Assembly: GCA_958450365.1 (NCBI GenBank)
Contig: CAUEEP010000145.1
Span: 310,001-374,000 of the forward strand
DNA length: 64,000 bases
Reading direction: 5' to 3'
From: Mesorhabditis belari
Taxonomy: Eukaryota > Nematoda > Chromadorea > Rhabditida > Rhabditidae
Below the pieces are notes generated by a model. It searched no databases. It worked only from the letters and a program-made list of their open reading frames with translations, and had not been told where the DNA came from. Position numbers and translations under genes: made by a program. Below are positions 1-12,600 of this stretch, piece after piece. Numbering within the stretch: the first letter of the stretch is position 1; every line of letters starts with the position of its first letter.

Positions 1-10
1 TGAGTTGTAC

Positions 11-112
11 CTTGACGACTGGGAAACGAGTGACAGCTGGGGAAGTGGCCGATCCCATGTGTCCGTTGACGGAAAAGGCCAGCAGCAAAGCACTGAGGAC
101 AATACGGGACAT
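11..112 (-). CDS. 5' exon of a secreted protein (runs off left edge)
   Basis: A minus-strand exon starts with ATG at 112 and runs 34 codons to a donor at 10/9 (AAG|GTACAA). The first 17 residues form a signal peptide (MSRIVLSALLLAFSVNG), then a short Ser/Thr/Pro/Val-rich stretch. The rest of the gene lies left of the window, so the mature protein cannot be identified. The exon and its roughly 445-bp upstream region are repeated at 4633-5134, where the coding part breaks off after the signal peptide. This copy has the intact donor and looks like the functional one. The start is the only ATG before the hydrophobic stretch. Confidence 0.6.
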
Positions 113-557
113 TGCCTGAATTTCTTGGAGTTGAATTGGTAAGGTGAAAAAGCTGTGAGAAAACCTAACAATTTGTAGATGTGAAAGAATATGGGCTTCA
201 AAGGCGGCATTATTTTATTCAACTAAATTTAGTTTTTATGAAGAATGAACAGTTTTAGATCTCTTTTTGTAAAAATGATAAAATTGAGCTCAAATGATGT
301 CACTCAATTGCACCATAACCATAATCAAGGCATAAATCTCAACAATAGGCTTATCCCCTCAGCTAATTCATTTACTAAAACATGTAAATTTTTGGAGTTA
401 CTTTAATCTTGTAAGTTTGCCTCTAGCTTTTATCCAATCTATCCACTTTTGGTTCAATTCTGTAAGAACTTTAGAAAACAAACGGCTCAATTTATTGAGA
501 ATTGTTCATTTTGTTTGGCAATGGTACTTTCTGCCAGGAGCAAGCAAGTCCTAGTTC
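56..557. repeat. Direct duplication, copy 1 (signal exon plus upstream region)
   Basis: This roughly 500-bp segment matches 4633-5134 in the same orientation, at an offset of 4577 bp, with only about ten differences seen by eye. It contains the signal-peptide exon and the DNA upstream of it, presumably the promoter. The high identity suggests a recent event. Confidence 0.9.
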
Positions 558-971
558 TTTCTCTTTCTCATCGCATCTTTAAAAACTTGATCTGACTTCA
601 AAATAAAAGAATACTTATTTATAATAAACCAATTCTTAAGAATTAAGTAGAAATAAAAACGAAGAAAATAAAGAAAAAGCTATGGAAACTTTTGAAGTTA
701 CAAAACTCACCTTGACAACAATAAGTGATGTAACCAGGATCATGATAGGTGATCGTATCCTAAAATTAGAGTATTATAAACAGTAAGGTTTAACAAATGT
801 TCATTACAGGCTGAAAATTATTTCTTAAAGTTTACAGCTGTCTCCTGACTCTCAAAAAACACCTGTTTCCATTTTTATTTCCAATTCGTCCACTCTACTT
901 TTTGGGTTCACAAATAGTCACACTTTTCCACTTTTCCTCACTTCCATCACTTTTCCCACTATCAAACTCAA
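558..971. other. Intergenic, one possible minus-strand exon
   Basis: This is AT-rich sequence between the divergent signal-peptide gene and the chemoreceptor. Positions 711-759 on the minus strand have good splice borders (TTTTAG before, AAG|GTGAGT after) and are open in two frames, one hydrophobic (MILVTSLIVVK). No neighbouring exon was found, so it is not called as a gene. Confidence 0.3.
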
Positions 972-3900
972 ATGTCAGAATATTCAATTCTCGAGACTCT
1001 TTATTTAATTCCACTTCCAATCGATGGCGTTATTTGCTCACTCACTATTGGTATATTGAGTTGTGTGAAAGCTCCAGATCACATTAAAGAGCTCAGAATG
1101 CTTCAAATTGCGATCATAGTAAGTAAATGATAATTTTGTATTGATTCTAAGCTAAATGATCGTTTGGATGGTTACTTATTATAAGTGAGAGCTGATGTCT
1201 GTGTGTGTGTGTGTGTCTGTTATGGGTTTTTAGAAAAAACGGCTGGACGGATTTAGCTGAAAATTTGGCTATATGTGTAAATTTTTATCTAATTTTAAAA
1301 AATCAAAATTAGTTCTGAAGGTTAGTGGGACCGTTTTTGTAAAAAGTCGAATTACTGAAGCTCCTTTATACGCGTGGTCGAGTGGTCTAAGACTATCAAC
1401 CTGGCGCTGGAGAAAGGGTTGTTGGTTTCAATTGGGTGAACAGCTTAAATATTTTATTGGACATTGAAAATAACACTTTACCAAGGTTTCAATTATATCT
1501 AGCTCATAAGTCTATCTTGGTGATTTGTATCCCGGATTTCCCATCTAAATCAAACACTCCTGTTATCTGATAGAGGCAGGCCATACATGATGTTTTGAAA
1601 AACGAAGAAAATGTCCTTTCGATAAGAACGGCATTTTCAAAACATAAAAGAAGGAAGCCAAATTAGGGGGGCCAATTTGTGCGACTTGAGCGGCTGCTGT
1701 GATTGCAAGGTTAGCCAATCAAGTTTCTGTACCTTCTACAAACTTCTGTGTCGACCATCAAATCCTTTCATCATTTTCACATGAACATCGAGTCACGACT
1801 GTTACGGCAAATTCCCGTTCCAATTGATCGTTCTCGACTTTCCTTTACTTCGGCCTCCTTGAATTTTCGCGCAAATATAGCAATGTTGCAGGAAAATTTT
1901 CAATTATGCTCACTCAACAGTAACGCACGTCAGTTTATCATCTTCAATAGCTTCATCATCGCTCATCTTGAAAGAAAAGTCCAAAAGCAGAAATGATTCT
2001 AATTTTCTGCGAGGGGAGTGGCTTGCCAGTTGACAACGTTCAAACCTGTCTGCCGCAGCAGGAGATGTTCATCAACAAAAGGTTGCCGAATATGGCAAGA
2101 AATCAGCCGATTTGTTTCTACTATTGTTGGTATAAAAAGCATCAAATAAAAAAAATGATAGTTATCGGCGATAAAAATTTCTAACTTGGAATCAGCCTCG
2201 ATTGTTACCCCCTTTAACATCTCATTTTAGCTATGTTCCCTATCCATGACGATTATTTTGTCCTTCTTTCGCCCCGTCGTTATCCCATCTTTCACCGTCA
2301 TTTCAGCAAGTTCAATAAATTTCAGTCAAACAGAGATTCTCATAATTGTTGTAAGATGAGATGGTTAATGTTTCTTGTTAACTGCAAATTCTAGCACATT
2401 TATTTATTTCTCACTATCTTTCATAGTTTTTTACATGCGTATAACTTTTTTCTTCGATGTCTCGCTATATCGTCTCCAGAATGGAGAATTCGAGTTCGAC
2501 GAATACTTTCTGTATGAAAAGAAATCAATTTTGAAAAATGTTAATTTTTTCAGTTTTTTTGCACGAGCGCATCTCTTTTCTTGGTTATGAGCTTCTTTTG
2601 CATTGATTATTTGGTGATTCCTTATCAAACACACGAAGATAATAGGGTAACTTTATTTACATTAAAAATTTTTAGAGAAAAATTCTTAGATCCAATCTTC
2701 AATTGATTTATCTGTGCTTATAAACGATTCGAATCTTCCCCTGACACTTGCATTCATCGGACTTTCGCTGGCCATTGCGGTGAGGTTGATCTTTCAAATA
2801 AATTAAAGTCCGTGTCGAGCTCATACTTTAAACTAAAAATACGTTAACTTATTTGTTAAGTAATACCGGAATAACTTAAATCGTCTCAAAGTTAAGCTTT
2901 TAGTTGGGTCATTGTTATTGTAACTCTTTTATACAAACTTCCTCATCTCGGGCCTCCTCTGAGTATCAAAATACAAACGATGCATCAACAATTATTACGA
3001 GTTTCGTTAGTTCAGGTATATGAGTGGATTCTCGGATGATATTTATTAGGTACTCGGGAAAATGACTGCATTTTTCTTAATGATTTCCAATTGCAAAAAT
3101 TTTTATTTAAGAAAAATCAAATTAATCGAAATAACAACCGTTAGAATCAATACACTTTTGCCAACGAGTAGCCAGTTTTTCGATCCCTGCAGCGAGAAAA
3201 GTCGGGCTGTCTAGAGCCGATGAAGTTGATAGAATTTGTCTTCGATAGAATTTTTCACCTTTGTTTCGTTCTTGAAAATTTTATCTCGGCCGCTAGGTTT
3301 CAAAAAGGGGACCGATTTTGTGTTCACAGGTCTATTCGATAATCTTACTAGAGAATTTTGTCAAGTCAAGATCGAGTTGTCACATGACTTTGGCTTTGGC
3401 CCATTTGATAGGCGTTCATCAAGGATTCTGAATCTGCTTTTAATTTTTTTTCGCAACGCTTCTGTAGCCAGAAGGCAGCAGGTAACAAGTAATGAGTAAA
3501 GCTTGTAAATCAGCCGGAAAAAAGCGAAATTTTGTATGCCAAATATCTCGTGTTACAGAAGCGTTCCGGTAAAACTAAAAGCAGATTCAGAATCCCCGAT
3601 GGAAGGCCTATCAGATGGGCCAAGGCTCGTGTGAAAACTCGATCTTGACCTGGCAAAACTCCCTAGTCTTACTTAAACTAATTGTAAAAAAATGTCGTTA
3701 AAAATATCTAGATAATCTTTTTGGTGACAATAGCTTTTCTACCTTGCCTTATAGTATTTTTATCAACACTTGTTCAAGATGAGCAAATCCGTAAGTATTT
3801 AAAACTCCTATTTATACGGTTTCCTTTTCAGACAAAATTTTATCCAATGCACTAATGATAACCACTTTGCATTCTTCCGGCAATTGTTTCATCGTTCTTT

Positions 3901-4102
3901 TTGTGACAAAATACTATCGAGATCTTTTCATTAAACTTTGTCAGGTAAGTGAATAGACAAAGAATGAGACATTGAGTGCAATATGATTAGATTATTTTGT
4001 TTTCAGCGTCTCAAAAAACGATTCATATCACGAATTGGAGATTCTACGATAGTTAAACCGCAACAACCAAAGCCTTATGTCATTCGACCTGATGAAAAAT
4101 GA
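972..4102 (+). CDS. Seven-transmembrane chemoreceptor, Str superfamily (srh/sri/str-like)
   Basis: Nine exons: 972-1118, 2231-2350, 2395-2511, 2554-2646, 2690-2784, 2904-3015, 3712-3790, 3832-3944, 4007-4102. Joined, they give 323 aa with correct phase throughout, the usual size for nematode chemoreceptors. About seven hydrophobic segments alternate with short loops. Family-like landmarks are a basic loop after TM3 (RIRVRR near 120), the stretch QTMHQQLLRVSLVQ before TM6, and YYRDLF after TM7, followed by a basic tail. Members of this superfamily act as G-protein-coupled receptors in sensory cilia; ligand and family are not determinable here. Intron 1 (1.1 kb) and intron 6 (0.7 kb) are swollen; intron 6 holds a mariner relic and a palindromic repeat. 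All exons look intact. Confidence 0.88.
3047..3205 (-). mobile_element. 3' end relic of a mariner transposon
   Basis: On the minus strand, 3187-3122 encodes GIEKLATRWQKCIDSNGCYF, then D and a stop, the typical C-terminus of mariner transposases. Just beyond it the sequence ends in TTAGGTACTCGG at 3047, resembling a mariner inverted terminus. The rest of the element is missing. It lies in intron 6 of the chemoreceptor, in opposite orientation to the gene. Confidence 0.7.
3345..3668. repeat. Palindromic repeat in chemoreceptor intron 6
   Basis: Two arms of roughly 115 bp (3345-3470 and 3550-3668) are imperfect reverse complements separated by about 80 bp. It is probably a degenerate fold-back element. 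No coding potential was seen. Confidence 0.7.
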
Positions 4103-4632
4103 AAAGATCAAATTTTCATTGTGACTTCACTGCAACAGATTAAGATTCAAAAATCGGTTGAATCAACGGCTAATTTTCTGGTTGGCTATGACGATGTAAC
4201 TCCTCAACCGCCAAATCCACCACAACCGTCATTCAGTTCAGATTGTCACAATAGTCGATTCTTTGAATTTGAAATATTAACCAAATCTAGACTTAGTTTA
4301 GGTCTTGGTAAGCCATTCTAACCGAAACTCTGGAACTTTTAATCACTGAATAACGCTTGAATTTAACTCTGATTTTGTAAAATCTCTATAAAAGCCAAAT
4401 CCGATAGCTTTCAATTGTCCTGGACCCAGAATTTCAACCTTGCTGTTGGATTTAGTCTAATTTGCTTTAACTCCTAGCTTTAGCTTGAATTATTACTAAG
4501 GTATACAGTTCTAAAGTTTCTCAAAAATTAGTGCAAAGTGAGACAGAATAATCTAACATATATAAAAGAGAAGTGTCGGTCCGTCTGTCTATCTGTCCGT
4601 GCTTTTGTCTGTCCGTCCGTGACACTCTGGAT

Positions 4633-4689
4633 CATGTGTCCGTTGACGGAAACGGCCAGCAGCAAAGCACTGGGGACAATACGGGACAT
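4633..4689 (-). pseudogene. Broken copy of the signal-peptide exon
   Basis: The minus strand reads MSRIVPSALLLAVSVNGHM, nearly identical to the exon at 11-112. The frame then runs into TCTGTCCG simple repeat instead of the remaining exon and splice donor. It is best read as a truncated duplicate; the upstream region is intact, so it might still be transcribed. Confidence 0.75.
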
Positions 4690-5134
4690 TGCCTGAATTT
4701 CTTGGAGTTAAATTGGTAAGGTGAAAAAGCTGTGAGAAAACCTAACAATTTGTAGATGTGAAAGAATATGGGCTTCAAAGGCGGCATTATTTTATTCAAC
4801 TAAATTTAGTTTTTATGAAGAATGAACAGTTTTAGATCTCTTTTTGTAAAAATGATAAAATTGAGCTCAAATGATGTCACTCAATTGCACGATAACCATA
4901 ATCAAGGCATAAATCTCAACAATAGGCTTATCCCCTCAGCTAATTCATTTACTAAAACATGTAAATTTTTGGAGTTACTTTAATCTTGTAAGTTTGCCTC
5001 TAGCTTTTATCCAATCTATCCACTTTTGGTTCAATTCTGTAAGAACTTTAGAAAACAAACGGCTCAATTTATTGAGAATTGTTCATTTTGTTTGGCAATG
5101 GTACTTTCTGCCATGAGCATGTAAGTCCCAGTTC
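4633..5134. repeat. Direct duplication, copy 2
   Basis: Second copy of 56-557. Homology stops abruptly on its left side at 4633, where it joins a short TCTGTCCG-type simple repeat (4575-4622) related to the long array at 31963-32335. Confidence 0.9.
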
Positions 5135-5145
5135 GGTACTTAATA

Positions 5146-5302
5146 GCAGAGTATCTAGATCATTTTCTAGATCACTTCTAGGTCTCTAGATCATTTTCTA
5201 GATCTCTATATCATTTTCTAGAGCTCTAGATCATTTTCTAGATCATGTCTAGATCTCTAGGTCATTTTTCAGGTCATTTCTAGATCTCTTGATCATTTTT
5301 CT
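5146..5302. repeat. Minisatellite built on CTAGATCATTTT
   Basis: Degenerate tandem units of about 20-24 bp combine TCTAGATC with ATCATTTT. No gene is visible in it. Confidence 0.85.
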
Positions 5303-5997
5303 TAAGTACAACGTGATTGCAAAAGTGCAAAACCTTGTACAAAAACCCAGCTTGTAATCTCTAATAGTAAGATTGTTTTCTCACGTAACTTGCCATCTAA
5401 ATTTGGCTCTTAAAGAGAGTTTTAGAGTCCAAAATAAGCAGCTACAGTAGAATGACATCTGTGGTTAAAATTCGATTGACCAACTGTACAGACGATTCAA
5501 ATTTGGTGAGACAATTTTACAAAAGCTCAGCTTGTACTGCTTAAGATAGTAAGCTTTCTTTCTCTTGAGCACCAAGTGTATTGTAAAGCAAATTGTCAAG
5601 AGATTCGGTGACTTTATTTTAACGATTTAACTAATAGCTTTTTCATGCCAATTTCTACTTTCGTAAAATGATTTGATGTTTGTTTTAGTACACACCAATG
5701 TTGATGTAATCTGCTTTAAAACTTCTTCATCTTTTTGCCAGAAAGATCAAAGGATTTGCCGCTGAATTTAAATGAATCTCTTGTCTAAAATTAGCCAAAA
5801 AAAGCCTTTCTAGCACTTGTTTATAATAATTTATTGAAAAACAGACTAACCCGAGAGATCATTGAGCACTTTAACAAAAAGTAATGAATAAAGCCATAAT
5901 GATAAAGACCAGTAGAAGGAAATAATCAGCTTATTATAGGTTCTAGATCTAGCAAAAATCATTAAGAACTTATTAAACACAAAATATTTCTTAAATT
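5303..5997. other. Intergenic, nothing recognised
   Basis: AT-rich sequence without long frames, splice-bounded exons or clear repeats. Confidence 0.5.
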
Positions 5998-6051
5998 TTA
6001 GTTAGAAATTGATGAATATCCCTCAGAGATGTCGTCGAGAAGTTTCTTCAT
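5998..6051 (-). other. Possible alternative 3' exon of the sugar transporter
   Basis: A strong acceptor (CTTTTTTCAG) at 6052 is followed by 18 codons ending in TAA at 5998. A strong donor (ATG|GTAAGT) lies at 6618, downstream of the transporter's TAG. If spliced together, this would be an intron in the 3' UTR rather than coding. RNA evidence would decide it. Confidence 0.3.
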
Positions 6052-6636
6052 CTGAAAAAAGTAGAAAGTTTAAGTGTTGCAAAAGAAATTGAACAAGAAT
6101 CTAGAGCTAAAACTGTAGAATTCTAGCTTAAAATCTTTCAATTATTTGAATGAGTAAAAGTGTAGTAAATTTTGTCAGAATTGAACTAATTGTAAGCATT
6201 TTTCAAGCCAGGAAAGTCTTTTCCAAAAATATGTTTCGTTAGTAATGCGCGAAACGATGGGTAATTCGAAAAGCTCTCTCTAGATCTTGTCGGCTTTATA
6301 TCCATAATTATGATCTCATTCGACGAGGAAACCAAACTTTGAATTGAATAGGATTAAAAGCAAATAAAATTTTCAAAATCTGATGGAAAGATTGAGATAG
6401 TAAGCTAAATTGTCCGCCTTTTAGAAAATGCATTACTCGCTTTACACATTTTGTGCCAAATCAATGAGCGTACAATTTGCATTTCTGATTTGACAGGCAG
6501 TGCAATCGACGACGAATATTCTGATGGAAAGATTACGGTATTAGGCCTAAATTAGGCCAAATTAGGCCGATTAGGCCAAATTGTTCGCCTTTAAAATGAT
6601 TTCCCAAATGGACTTACCATTTGTTTCTCTGTATTT

Positions 6637-9600
6637 CTAGATACCAATGCTTTCTGATACGTAAATGTTTTGTTTCCCGATGAGCACCCCCTTTAGATCC
6701 ACAATTAGTTGCTTGTTCTAAAAAAGTAATCTTAGAATTAGCCCCAAGAACACAAAAAGATTAAGGATTTGTTGAAAAGGATCTTGTTGATACCCTAAAA
6801 ACTTGAATCAATATCATTTGCGATATCAAAAGGTAACCACAAATGCGATTTAGGTAACCACAGATGAACTCGACTTTTCAAAGCTTACTTTCCCGTATCA
6901 AACGGACAACCTGATGCAATATTAGCAAAATTTTTGGGTGAATGAGTCAAGGACATTCAAAATAAATTACAATCAGGCACTCGTTGACTCTGGGATGGTC
7001 AATTATACAAAAATAAGCCATGCTGTCAGCTTGGCTTCAGGATAAAACTTAGCCTTCAGCGAGAATTTCTTTCGTTTTGCTGATCTTAACACGGAAAACA
7101 CGGGAGTTCAGATAATTTTGGTACTTTTTACTAGATTTTAGAGCTTTTGTTGCTCTTAACCCTGCAAAAAAGATACTTTGAATCAATGGAGTTATACGCC
7201 CGCAAAACAAAGAAATTAGCATATCCTTTTTTCACCAAATATTCTTACCTAAATCATTAATTAAGTTATTAAACTTTGCATACGTTTCGCTTTGATTTCA
7301 TTTGATTTTAATGCAATGCTTTTTTTGCGGTAAGAATGGTAAGAATTTATGGTGAATAGAGTCGATTTCTCTTTTTTTGTGGGTTTAACTCCATTGGTAC
7401 GGCCTTTTTTAGAGAAAATTTAGCCTAAATTTACCTCAGTCCGTCCCTCTTGCGACACCGCATTCCACGGCAGTCCGACACTGAGCGAGTGATTCCGAGC
7501 TCTCGCCTCATTCACAATGTCATTCACATCACGATTCTTTGTTTCTAAACCATAAATTTGGTTTATTTTGGAAGGTGATAGTAAATCAATCTTGAAGAAA
7601 TGAAGCTAATTTCGTTAAAATTTTAGGAAAATAAATTCAATCATTTGTTACAGATTATCTCTTACCGGGTAGAATGAAGTAGAGAACGACAATCGAGATA
7701 CAACTCACCACAATGAAAGGCATGTAGCTGAACGTGACACCCACCATCTGAATGTGATTTAAGCTAGTGCAAGACAAGTAGCATCTAGATTAGATCAATA
7801 GAATTTGTAAGATTAGTGCAAATAAAAGAAACAGACAAGGGAAAGGCAACAGTAGGATGTGGCCAAATGAGATGAATCATCGCAGAATTTCACGCTAATT
7901 CCGAATAGTTTCAAAAGCAAAATATAAAATAAAAATAAGAAATACAATCTAGTTTTAAAGCCAGATAAAATTCAAGTTTTAAAAGATGAAAACGCAAAAT
8001 AAACGTTTTGCCAAAAAGGAGTCGTACAGGAGCAAAAAAATGGAGTGATCGTTTTGTATGCCAGCGTTTTATCTACTATACCACCATCAAGCTTCAGGCC
8101 CGTAAAAGAACCCTTATAAAGGCACCTATTCGGCTCCAAATTTTTGCCAGTCTAAAACTTAAAACACGTGTAACTTTTTATAGAAAATCATTTTGCAAAG
8201 ACGGAAAGCAGATTTGGAATCAACGTGAAATTCTGCGTCGAATGGACTATGCCTTATCTCATTTGACCACATTCAACTGTTGCCTTTCCCTTGTGAGCTT
8301 TGCTTAGTTCTCATGAAGGAAATATTGGCCAATTCACTACTCACAATCAGCAGTTTAGATGTATGGTGATTGTTTTTCCTTGAAGTTTTCCTTGCAATCC
8401 ATATTACGAAAGAAATTTAAGTACTTTATCTTAGTTACCTGTTGAAATGGTAGATACGCTGATGAGATAATCGTCGCCATGAGGTAAGCGACGAAGACCG
8501 AGACCGTGACAGCCGTTGAACGGAACTGAAAACGATCTTAGGATTCAAATTTACTTGAAGGATTCTGCAAATTCTTTAAATCAAATATTAAAAGTTCGAA
8601 TAAAGCGAATTCTTACATGTTGATTGAAAAGCTCTCCGGTGATCATCCAGGGAATCGGCGAGCCGACTCCATAGACGCACATGTACAAAACGAGCGCGCC
8701 GATCGTTCCGTAACTTGCCCAAGTCGCCTAAAACAAAGCCGTACTTTCAAAAATGACTCTAAGTTGAAATTTTCTGCTTTCTAAGAAATAAATCTAAGTT
8801 TCTAAAGCAAAAAAAACGTGGACCCACTTGTCCGTACTGTTGAATTCCTGTGAACAGAGTGAGCAGCGATAAAGCGATGAGACAAGCGATCAACTGAAAA
8901 GGAGTTATATAAAGGTTTATTCTACGAGTTTACAAGCTCTTGTACTTTATGCTCAACATGGACAACACACACCATCTGGCGGATTGAATGCTTTATTAGT
9001 GCGCTTATTATTAGGTTGTTAACCCAAAAAGGGCGCTTTTTGTGCATGAAGGTTTTTGGAATAATTACAAAGATCGCATTCAAGATTTTCTTTGTTTTTC
9101 TTGTTTTTCTAATAACTTTTTACAATTTTTAATCAAATATTTTGGTTTAGGTTTCCATTCTCGGGAGCAATGCCAACAACAAATCGACCCACCCCGGAAG
9201 TATGGCACAAGGATTTGCACCATCGCTATCAACAACACAAATCTGCCGCCGAATCAGCTCGGGAAATCAACGATTTTTATGGATTCAAAGTTGTGACTAC
9301 TCGCACAGCCCAAGAATGGTTTCAAAAGTTTCGGAATGGCCGAACAAACATGAAGAGGAAGAGTGGAAGCGGAGGCCACAACAAGATTAATCGTCGTATT
9401 CTTTGGCAACGACTACGGCAAAATCCTGAAGGTACGGCACGACAACTTGATGCGGGTCTTTTTTCGCACGTAACCATGTGGAAATATTTGAAAAAAACCG
9501 GGCGCAAGTGGAGAAAGCAACAACAAATTCCTCACCGACTGACTCCAGCAATCAAAGCCAAACGAGCTCTTCTGTGCGGCCGCCTCTTGAGCAAATATCG

Positions 9601-12600
9601 TCATGGACGGCTTCCATTGGATACAATAGTAACACACGATCAAAGCTGGGTCTTTTATGATGGAAGAGTCGTTCAAAAACAATGGTTGAAACCTGGGCAA
9701 ACTGGAGCTGCGGTCCCAAAACGCGATGTTCATGGGAAGAAACAGATGTTATGTATGTACTGGTGTTCGCGAGGACCATTGTTTTGGCAGCTACTCCCAA
9801 TCGGTCAAACATTTACCGCTGACGTTTATATTCGTCATATGCAAAGAGTTGAAAATGGATTGGTGACTATGCGCGCAAATGGACAATGGATTGGTCCAGT
9901 CAATCTCCTCGAAGACAATGCTCGCCCACATCGTGCCACAAAATCGACACAGTTTGTGCAAAATACTCTGGGATGGAATCGTTTGGATCATCCCCCTTAC
10001 AGCCCAGACGTTGCACCGTCGGATTTTCATCTTTTTCTCTCATTGAAAAACTTTTTACGGGGAAAAAGTTTCAAGACCGAAGCTGAGGTACGGGACTCTA
10101 TCGACGACTTTTTGGTTTCAAAAAATGCCGATTTTTCCGAGAAAGGACTTAAGAAACTTCCAAAAAGATGGATGAATGTCAAAACCAAACGCGGAGATTA
10201 CATTGTTTAGTTATATGTTGTTGAAATAAATTGTTATAGTTTTAAAACAGTCATACGCAAAAAGCGTCCTTTTTGGGTTAACAGCCTAATAGAAAGAAAG
10301 GAAGCAAAAATGCTTTGATACTCTGTGCACAAAAATGGAAATACATCCTGTCTGCAGCACTTAATCGCATTAATTTGTTCAAATTTTATCGAAACCCTTC
10401 ATTTATTCCATTGAACTCACTTGGAAGAGAGAAAGTGGTCTTCGCCCAACTCGATCAATCAACAAAGGAGCCGAACAAGCGAACAAAAAGTAGACGACAC
10501 CGATAGCCAGCGTTGCGTAACGAGCTGTTTGTCTAAATTTCATTAATTAAATATAATTTTATGAAGTTGATATGATTCTTTATTGAAATTTAAAAGAATA
10601 AGATATCTACTCAATACAGAAGTTATCTTTTTGAACTTTTAGCGGCTGCAAAATGTTTCGATGCTCGTAGGTTTCTTGATACATCGACCTTGGCACTACA
10701 ATACAAACCTAAACTACAAACCCTTCTAACTTGCTTCAAATCTGCCGGATTGACATGATCTATAGCTTAAAAAATAGAGAATCTCAAGAGCTTTTGAATG
10801 GACTAAAGCGCACCCAAAATATCAATGCTAAAGAAAGTTACAGTGGCTTTTAGCCTGACTCGATCGCTTCAACTACCCGCAAGTACGATTCACTAGGACT
10901 ACAAACGACTGTAACTTTCGTTAGCATTGATATTTTTGAAGGCACTTTAGTCCATTCAAAAGTTCTTGAGATTCTCTGTTTTTTAAACTATAGATCATGT
11001 CAATCTGACAGATTTGAAGCAAGTTAGAAGTGTTTGCAGTGTGACAGTTTGTCATTTTTGTAATTTATAGTACCAATGTCTCTTAGTTACTTAATTTCTA
11101 AGAATTCAAGATTCCAGTATTCCTTTATTGATTAGATATCATCAAGTCCAACTCACGGATCAAGTTTCGCGTTGATAAACATATCAGTCGAGTAAGCAAA
11201 GACAGCTGTGCATCCGGTGAACTGTTGAGCGACCATGACAAGAAGAGACACGAGTAGGGGAAGACGGAGCTTCTTGCTCGTAAAGAGTTCCCAAAAAGAA
11301 CCGGATCGACTCTAGAATGAAGCAATGTTTACTTCTGAATCTGAAAATTTACTTTGTCTCGTGCGCTTTCTCGGATGAGTTCGTTGAAGACGGGTTTTGC
11401 TTGTTTCTCACCAACCAAAGCAACAATTGCATCATAGGCAGCTTCTCGATTTCCACGTGTCATCAATAGATATCTGAATAGCAAAGTAAAGAAATGAATG
11501 GCAAAGGATTTAGAACCGAGGGAAATTGAATTGAAGGGGGAATTGAACCCTCGACCTTCCGCTTACCGGGCAGATGCTCTATCACTGAGCTATTGGCACA
11601 TCTTTGCCCAAGAAGCAATCAGAAAGACAAGGAAGAGAAAGAAAGGAAGAAAGAGAAGGATAAATAAATCTTTGAGGCTTAATTTAGCCAAATATTTAAT
11701 AATTTAGTGGACCAAAAGTCATGAAATTTGCTCATTTTGCACTTCTAGTTCTCAATCACTTTTGCTTAAGTTCTGTGCCCAATAACAGCTTTAGCAGATT
11801 CAAAAAATATGCAAATAAGTCGTGATTTGGCTTCCAAAGTCTCAGTTCCCATTTTTTTTTGCTTACTTTGGCGATTCAGGGCAAAACGGTAAGATAAAAC
11901 AGAGAGCCAATGCTGGGATTCCTGGGAGGGCAAAGGCGATCGGCCACCAATTTGATCCACCAAGTACCTAAAAGTTAAGCCTATCCTATTCAATTTTATC
12001 TTGTAAAACTTGTAAAATAAGCTTCTGAACTTTGCAAATCACTCAAAAATATAAAAACAAACTTCAGGAAGTCCAATGAGCAACGAAAACCAGTCAGAGA
12101 ATGAGACGGCGACCTGGAAACTGTTTTTGAGAAAAAAACAATACTTGTAACTGGAAACTGCTAAATTTATCGAGTTGATAAAGTGGAAAGTTTGGTAAAT
12201 CTTTCAAATTCAACTGCTAACCATATGCAAAGTTCCAGCGGCTCCTCGATATTTTGCTGGCGTTAACTCCATCAAATACATCGGAACGACCCCGGAAGTG
12301 AGTCCCATATTCGCACCAAGGATGAATCGACCAATGATCAACAATTCGGGAGAGCTGAAAGGTGAAACGAATAATGGTTGAATAGCTTGTTTTTTCAAAA
12401 AGAGTGATTTTGTACTGCAAAAGTTAGCCAGTTTTTGATCCCACCTAGCCGACCTTGCGATCAGCTCGCAAAAAGCACCGATAATGTTGAAAATCCCGTT
12501 GATAATGAGAGCATTCCGACGGCCACATCGCTCAGAAAGAACCCTGAAATTTAACAAAATTAGAATAAAGTAGACTTGTAACGAGAATATCTGTCGATCT

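Noticed and set aside
711..759. Small minus-strand exon with good splice borders
   Set aside because: No neighbouring exon could be found in phase on either side, so it cannot be tied to a gene.
1371..1444. tRNA-like stretch in chemoreceptor intron 1
   Set aside because: A good A box (TGGTCGAGTGG) is present, but the B box is degenerate and the acceptor ends do not pair; at most a very old tRNA relic.
4121..4321. Open frame just after the chemoreceptor stop
   Set aside because: It follows an in-frame TGA and polar tail; composition and position fit a 3' UTR.
9322..10030. Several minus-strand frames over the mariner
   Set aside because: They are shadows of the intact plus-strand transposase.
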